From Shewanella hanedai (lineage in GTDB: Bacteria > Pseudomonadota > Gammaproteobacteria > Enterobacterales > Shewanellaceae), in assembly GCF_007197645.1 (NCBI RefSeq), contig NZ_VKGK01000001.1:1-64000 (forward strand): a stretch of 64,000 nt of DNA. The letters are read 5' to 3'. The notes under the pieces were generated by a model. The model worked only from the letters and a program-made list of their open reading frames with translations, was not told the origin of the DNA and searched no databases. This document shows positions 59,560 through 64,000 of the stretch, piece after piece (the first letter of the stretch is position 1; every line of letters starts with the position of its first letter). The translations under genes and the position numbers were made by a program.

Positions 59560-62500
59560 ATGTTACAGAGACTGATTGAGGTTGCGATCCGTAACCGTTT
59601 ATTGGTGGTACTAGGATTAATCGCAATTGCGGTGGCCAGTATTGCCATGTTACCCAAATTAAATCTGGATGCCTTTCCAGATGTCACCAACGTTCAGGTG
59701 ACGGTTAATACCGAAGCCGAAGGCTTAGCAGCCGAAGAAGTTGAAAAGCTGATTAGTTACCCAGTAGAGTCGGCAATGTACGCTTTACCTGCGGTAACAG
59801 AAGTTCGTTCACTGTCACGCACTGGCTTGTCTTTAGTGACTGTGGTGTTTGCAGAAGGAACGGATATCTACTTTGCTCGCCAGCAGGTGTTTGAGCAGTT
59901 ACAAGCTGCGCGTGAAATGATCCCTGATGGGATTGGTGTGCCTGAAATTGGACCAAACACCTCAGGTTTAGGCCAGATCTATCAGTATATTCTACGTGCA
60001 AGCCCAGATTCTGGCATCAATGCCAGTGAGCTACGTAGTCTGAATGATTACTTAGTCAAACTTATCATGATGCCTGTGAGCGGTGTGACTGAAGTGCTCT
60101 CATTTGGTGGCGATGTTCGTCAATATCAGGTGCAGATCGATCCTAATAAGCTGCTCAGTTATGGTCTGTCGATGGCGCAAGTCACCACGGCACTTGAGAG
60201 TAATAATCGCAACGCGGGTGGCTGGTTTATGGACCAAGGCCAAGAGCAGTTAGTGGTGCGTGGTTATGGTCTATTACCCGCAGGTGATACGGGATTACAG
60301 GCGATTGCCCAGATCCCGTTAACTGAGTTTGGCGGTACACCTATTCGCGTGAGCGATATTGCGAATGTGGCTTATGGTAGCGAGATCCGTGTGGGTGCGG
60401 TGACCATGACGCGTCGTGATGAGGCGGGGAACGCACAGAACCTAGGTGAAGTGGTTGCCGGCGTGATTTTAAAGCGTATGGGCGCGAACACGAAAGCGAC
60501 CATTGATGATATTAATGCCAGAACAGCCTTGGTTGAGCAGTCTCTGCCTGAAGGTGTGACTTTTGAGGTCTTCTACGATCAATCAGATCTAGTGACTCAA
60601 GCTGTGACAACAGTGCGTGATGCACTCTTAATGGCTTTTGTGTTCATTGTGGTTATCTTAGCGCTATTTTTGGTCAACGTACGTGCAACGCTGTTAGTAC
60701 TGCTATCAATCCCTGTCTCTATCTGTCTTGCATTGATGGTGATGTCTTACTTTGGTATGTCGGCTAACTTGATGTCTCTCGGCGGCCTTGCCGTTGCCAT
60801 CGGTATGCTGGTGGATGGTTCGGTGGTGATGGTTGAAAACATCTTCAAACACCTGACACAACCAGATAGACGTCATTTAAGTGATGCACAAGATCGAGCA
60901 GATGGTGAGTCAGATCCCCATCATGCGGGTGAAGTTGGCTTGGTTGCTGGCTCTGAAGAAGGCATCGTCATGCGAGTGATGTTGGCGGCGAAAGAGGTAT
61001 GTAGCCCGATCTTCTTCGCCACTGCGATCATCGTTGTGGTGTTTGCTCCTTTGTTTGCGCTAGAGGGCGTCGAAGGTAAGCTGTTCCAACCCATGGCTGT
61101 GAGTATAATTTTAGCCATGCTATCTGCGTTAGTTGTGGCGTTGGTTGCTGTGCCTGCATTGGCAGTGCTGCTCTTTAAACGTGGAATAACGTTAAGAGAA
61201 AGCCCGGTACTGAAACCGATTGAAGTGGTTTATCGCCGTTTATTAACGATGACAATGGCCAGACCCAAAGCCGTAGCGGCAACCGCTGTGACCTTGTTTG
61301 TGCTGAGTATGGCGCTGTTACCCCGTTTAGGCACAGAGTTTGTCCCTGAGTTAGAAGAGGGCACGATAAACCTGCGAGTGACGTTAGCACCAACAGCAAG
61401 TCTAGGAACATCACTGAATGTGGCGCCTAAGCTTGAAAAAATGTTGCTAGAGTTTCCTGAAGTGGAATATGCCTTGAGCCGCATCGGCGCTGCTGAGTTA
61501 GGGGGAGATCCTGAGCCCGTTAACAACATCGAGATCTATATAGGTCTTAAACCTGTTGATGAGTGGCAGTCTGCCGAGAATCGTATTGAACTGCAAAAGT
61601 TGATGGAAGAGAAGCTGAATGTCTTCCCTGGACTGTTGTTTACCTTCTCTCAACCTATTGCGACTCGAGTGGATGAATTGCTATCAGGTGTGAAGGCACA
61701 GTTGGCGATTAAAATCTTCGGTCCTGATCTTGATGTGCTGTCACAAAGTGGTGAAAAGCTTACCGCATTAGTGGCTCAGATCCCCGGTGCCGTGGATGTT
61801 TCCCTTGAGCAAGTCAGTGGTGAAGCGCAATTAGTGGTTCGTCCTAATCGAGAGCTGCTTGCTCGTTACGGGATTAGTGTCGATGAGGTGATGAGTCTGG
61901 TGAGTCAGGGGGTTGGTGGTGTAAGTGCCGGCCAAGTGATTGACGGTAATGCCCGATACGATATCAATGTACGTTTAGCCGAGAAGTATCGTAGCGCACC
62001 TGATGCGCTGAGGGATCTTATTCTCAGTGGTGTTAGCGGTGCCAAAGTGCGTTTAGGCGAAGTGGCTAGCGTTGAAGTTGAGATGGCACCACCGAATATT
62101 CGTCGTGATGATGTTCAACGTCGAGTCGTAGTACAAGCAAACGTTTCTGGTCGTGACATGGGCTCTGTGGTGAATGACATTTATGCCATTATTCCTCAGG
62201 CTGAATTGCCGCCAGGCTATACCGTTGTTGTCGGTGGTCAATATGAGAACCAGCAGCGCGCCCAGCAAAAGTTAATGCTAGTGGTCCCTGTCTCTATTGG
62301 ATTAATCGCCTTGTTACTCTTCTTCTCATTTGGTTCGATTAAACAAGTGGGCTTGATCATGGCGAACGTACCTTTGGCGTTAATTGGTGGTGTGGTTGCC
62401 CTATTTGTCAGCGGCACTTACCTGTCGGTGCCTAGCTCTATCGGCTTTATCACACTATTTGGTGTGGCGGTGCTCAACGGCGTAGTGCTGGTGGACTCGA

Positions 62501-62790
62501 TTAATCAAAGGCGTCAGACGGCGTTAAAAGAGAAGCTTGGATCGAATGCTGGTGAAAACCTTTACACCAGTGTGTATGAAGGCACCGTTGGTCGTCTGCG
62601 TCCGGTATTGATGACGGCGTTGACCTCGGCTTTAGGTCTTATCCCTATCTTGGTATCAAGTGGTGTGGGCAGTGAGATCCAGCAGCCGCTAGCAGTGGTG
62701 ATCATCGGTGGTCTGTTTAGCTCGACAGCTTTGACCTTACTCGTGCTGCCAACACTTTATCGTTGGATGTACCGCAAAGAGGAAAGTTAA
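59560..62790 (+). CDS. Heavy-metal RND efflux pump (CzcA/CusA family)
   Basis: 1076 residues with 12 membrane helices and two large periplasmic loops. RND signatures are present: LDAFPDVTNVQVTVNTEAEG near the N-terminus, GGLAVAIGMLVDGSVVMVEN in TM4 and FGVAVLNGVVLVDSI in TM10. An Asp and a Glu in the TM4 motif support proton coupling. The motif LVDGSVVMVEN fits heavy-metal RND pumps but does not by itself separate Zn/Co/Cd from Cu/Ag exporters. The cytoplasmic loop near residue 430-460 is His-rich (DPHHAGE). Confidence 0.94.
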   Translation: MLQRLIEVAIRNRLLVVLGLIAIAVASIAMLPKLNLDAFPDVTNVQVTVNTEAEGLAAEEVEKLISYPVESAMYALPAVTEVRSLSRTGLSLVTVVFAEGTDIYFARQQVFEQLQAAREMIPDGIGVPEIGPNTSGLGQIYQYILRASPDSGINASELRSLNDYLVKLIMMPVSGVTEVLSFGGDVRQYQVQIDPNKLLSYGLSMAQVTTALESNNRNAGGWFMDQGQEQLVVRGYGLLPAGDTGLQAIAQIPLTEFGGTPIRVSDIANVAYGSEIRVGAVTMTRRDEAGNAQNLGEVVAGVILKRMGANTKATIDDINARTALVEQSLPEGVTFEVFYDQSDLVTQAVTTVRDALLMAFVFIVVILALFLVNVRATLLVLLSIPVSICLALMVMSYFGMSANLMSLGGLAVAIGMLVDGSVVMVENIFKHLTQPDRRHLSDAQDRADGESDPHHAGEVGLVAGSEEGIVMRVMLAAKEVCSPIFFATAIIVVVFAPLFALEGVEGKLFQPMAVSIILAMLSALVVALVAVPALAVLLFKRGITLRESPVLKPIEVVYRRLLTMTMARPKAVAATAVTLFVLSMALLPRLGTEFVPELEEGTINLRVTLAPTASLGTSLNVAPKLEKMLLEFPEVEYALSRIGAAELGGDPEPVNNIEIYIGLKPVDEWQSAENRIELQKLMEEKLNVFPGLLFTFSQPIATRVDELLSGVKAQLAIKIFGPDLDVLSQSGEKLTALVAQIPGAVDVSLEQVSGEAQLVVRPNRELLARYGISVDEVMSLVSQGVGGVSAGQVIDGNARYDINVRLAEKYRSAPDALRDLILSGVSGAKVRLGEVASVEVEMAPPNIRRDDVQRRVVVQANVSGRDMGSVVNDIYAIIPQAELPPGYTVVVGGQYENQQRAQQKLMLVVPVSIGLIALLLFFSFGSIKQVGLIMANVPLALIGGVVALFVSGTYLSVPSSIGFITLFGVAVLNGVVLVDSINQRRQTALKEKLGSNAGENLYTSVYEGTVGRLRPVLMTALTSALGLIPILVSSGVGSEIQQPLAVVIIGGLFSSTALTLLVLPTLYRWMYRKEES

Positions 62791-62794
62791 TCGA

Positions 62795-62829
62795 TTTCAG
62801 CGGGTTGTATTTATGAACCGCTGAAATTT
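62795..62829 (+). terminator. Terminator of the metal-efflux operon
   Basis: A stem TTTCAGCGG-g-TT / AACCGCTGAAA with one bulged G is followed by TTT. It starts 5 bp after the pump stop. Confidence 0.75.
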
Positions 62830-63381
62830 AACGACACCAAGGAAGGTCTTCTTCCTTGTGGAAGAGATGAGGTGCGTAGCGTTAGTCTGCCGTCGTACCT
62901 TTTATTGGTTACGGTCATTGTCTCATTAAGTGATTTAGTACGCGCAGCAGGACGCTGCGCTTTTTAATCTGTTAGCTTTACAGCGTTAGATATGGATGCT
63001 ATCGACCAGCTAATCACTATCTCTCATTTCTAAACCTGAAATAAAGTAGGTTGTTTAAATAATAAGCTTAGACCCATGGTTAAGGTCTTGTTTTAGCGTT
63101 TCGCATTACCCAAAAGTTTATACTCCTAGTTCTTTTTTGTCCCTAAGATAGCCCTTTCATCTGATTGTACCCTCTACCTTTGGCTTATAGGATTGTTGTT
63201 TGTTTCAACTTGTATCAATTATTCAACATGATTGTTACTTGGTCGACGATGAAACGAACGATATTTGACCTCCTAAATTGTCAGTCTATGTTTTTGTTGT
63301 GTCTGTTTGAACGGGATGTCACCAGGTTAGCTGTAATTTCTTGCAGCAAACTCCCTAAATATAAATTTAATGGGTAACAGC
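62830..63381. other. Gap before the metalloprotease gene
   Basis: About 550 bp. A second terminator-like hairpin (62942-62966) lies in it. The rest is AT-rich, with one unsupported small frame at 63165-63377 and no promoter that can be placed with confidence. Confidence 0.6.
62942..62966 (+). terminator. Terminator-like hairpin in the pump-protease gap
   Basis: Stem GCGCAGC / GCTGCGC with an AGGAC loop, followed by TTTTT. No gene lies directly upstream on the plus strand apart from the pump operon, so it may back up the first terminator or end an unannotated small transcript. Confidence 0.7.
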
Positions 63382-64000
63382 ATGATGCTAAATAATAAGA
63401 TCTCATTGGTTTTCCTAGCTATTTCAGCAGCGTTAAGTTCTCAAGCGATGGCTGCTAATAGTGTAGATGTTTCAAAACTAAAAAGTATTCACTCTAGTAA
63501 CAATATTAATAGTGCAATCTCACTTGAAAAAGGCAGCGATTTTAAAGTCGCAAAAGAGATTCAACTTGGAAAGAAAGGGACGAAGCAGCGCCTACAGCAA
63601 TATTTTTATGGTGTCCCTGTATTTGGTTATTCGATCAGTTCAAATGTCTCTTCCATGGGTATTTACTCAGGATTGCAGGGAAAGATGTTGGACAACATTG
63701 CTCAAGCTGAAAGCTTCGTTAATCCTAAGCTTTCTGCAAAGCAAGCGTTAACAGCTTCAATGAAAGGTGAGAGTAAATTAGCTTCTCAACTTAAACGCCA
63801 TAACGAGCAAGCTGATCTATGGGTATACCAAGATGATGCTAATCAGGCTCGTTTGGTCTACATCACATCATATGTTCAATATGGTGATAATCCGACTCGT
63901 CCTTTTACGATTGTTGATGCCAAAACTGGATCAGTCCTTAAGCGTTGGGAAGGTTTGACTCACGCTGAAGTAGGAACAGGCCCAGGCGGTAACGTTAAAA
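63382..64000 (+). CDS. M4-family metalloprotease, N-terminal propeptide (truncated by window end)
   Basis: 206 residues are visible, starting at ATG 63382 or the adjacent ATG 63385. Signal peptide (MMLNNKISLVFLAISAALSS...AMA) followed by an FTP/PepSY-type propeptide: KQRLQQYFYGVPVFGYSISSN, LSAKQALTASMKGES, ARLVYITSYVQYGDNPTRPFTIVDAKTGSVLKRWEGL, then GTGPGGN at the likely processing point. This matches vibriolysin/pseudolysin-type secreted zinc proteases. The catalytic HExxH lies beyond the window. Secreted, with type II export expected. Confidence 0.88.
   Translation, partial: MMLNNKISLVFLAISAALSSQAMAANSVDVSKLKSIHSSNNINSAISLEKGSDFKVAKEIQLGKKGTKQRLQQYFYGVPVFGYSISSNVSSMGIYSGLQGKMLDNIAQAESFVNPKLSAKQALTASMKGESKLASQLKRHNEQADLWVYQDDANQARLVYITSYVQYGDNPTRPFTIVDAKTGSVLKRWEGLTHAEVGTGPGGNVK

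Noticed and set aside
63165-63377. 70-codon frame before the metalloprotease gene
   Set aside because: No ribosome-binding site and low-complexity composition typical of AT-rich spacer. Better explained as leader sequence of the protease gene.

Overview
The window looks like a chromosomal segment of a marine gammaproteobacterium, most probably a Shewanella. That is an inference from protein similarity recalled by eye and from gene order: fis-dusB-prmA next to frdCAB, rho-trxA-rhlB-gppA, and ubiEJB-tatABC-tatD-hemB. No database search was run. Base composition is moderate in the core and AT-richer in the accessory stretches. No rRNA or tRNA gene and no CRISPR array was recognised.

Layout. 1-5236 (minus) is the N-terminal part of a giant LapA/BpfA-type adhesin that runs off the left edge. 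It has a TAAG cleavage motif, a Calx-beta domain, two cadherin-like repeats and four 327-bp tandem Ig-like repeats. 5.7-10.1 kb (minus) holds ytfE, a Kelch-repeat protein, fis, dusB and prmA. 10.7-14.3 kb (plus) is a dihaem quinol:fumarate reductase operon (frdCAB), directly behind a 267-bp MITE-like element. 14.4-19.8 kb holds a LysR regulator, rho, trxA, rhlB and a short Ppx/GppA protein. 20.1-23.1 kb is an Oar-like TonB-dependent receptor. 23.2-35.3 kb holds a periplasmic thioredoxin, hemB, a 7TMR-DISM GGDEF protein, tatD, tatCBA, ubiB/ubiJ/ubiE, an arginase-family enzyme and rraA. 35.9-42.5 kb holds two tandem paralogous transmembrane HD-GYP proteins with Cache and substrate-binding-protein-like sensor regions. 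42.5-46.2 kb holds a dihaem peroxidase lipoprotein, an Omp85-type barrel and a DUF3108-like protein. 46.5-49.0 kb (minus) is accC, accB and aroQ.

49.1-55.3 kb is an accessory patch dense in dispersed repeats. It contains a LanC-like (LANCL-type) enzyme behind a previously uncalled 46-codon ORF for a small exported peptide. It also has an ABM-domain gene between 110-bp direct repeats, a gene cassette bracketed by two convincing attC sites (integron-type, no integrase in view), an unrecognised small gene and a Sel1-repeat gene between short direct repeats. arfB and small conserved genes follow. 56.2-62.8 kb is a heavy-metal RND efflux operon (CzcCBA/CusCBA type) preceded by an 11-unit heptamer array. 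The window ends inside an M4-family metalloprotease gene.

Themes. Cyclic-di-GMP signalling is well represented: one GGDEF protein, two HD-GYP proteins, and an adhesin whose family is released by the c-di-GMP-controlled protease LapG. Respiration and export are represented by frdCAB, ubi, tat and the haem peroxidase. The least explained items are the LanC-like/small-peptide pair, the attC-flanked cassette, and the HD-GYP pair with a ~155-residue insertion inside the catalytic domain.
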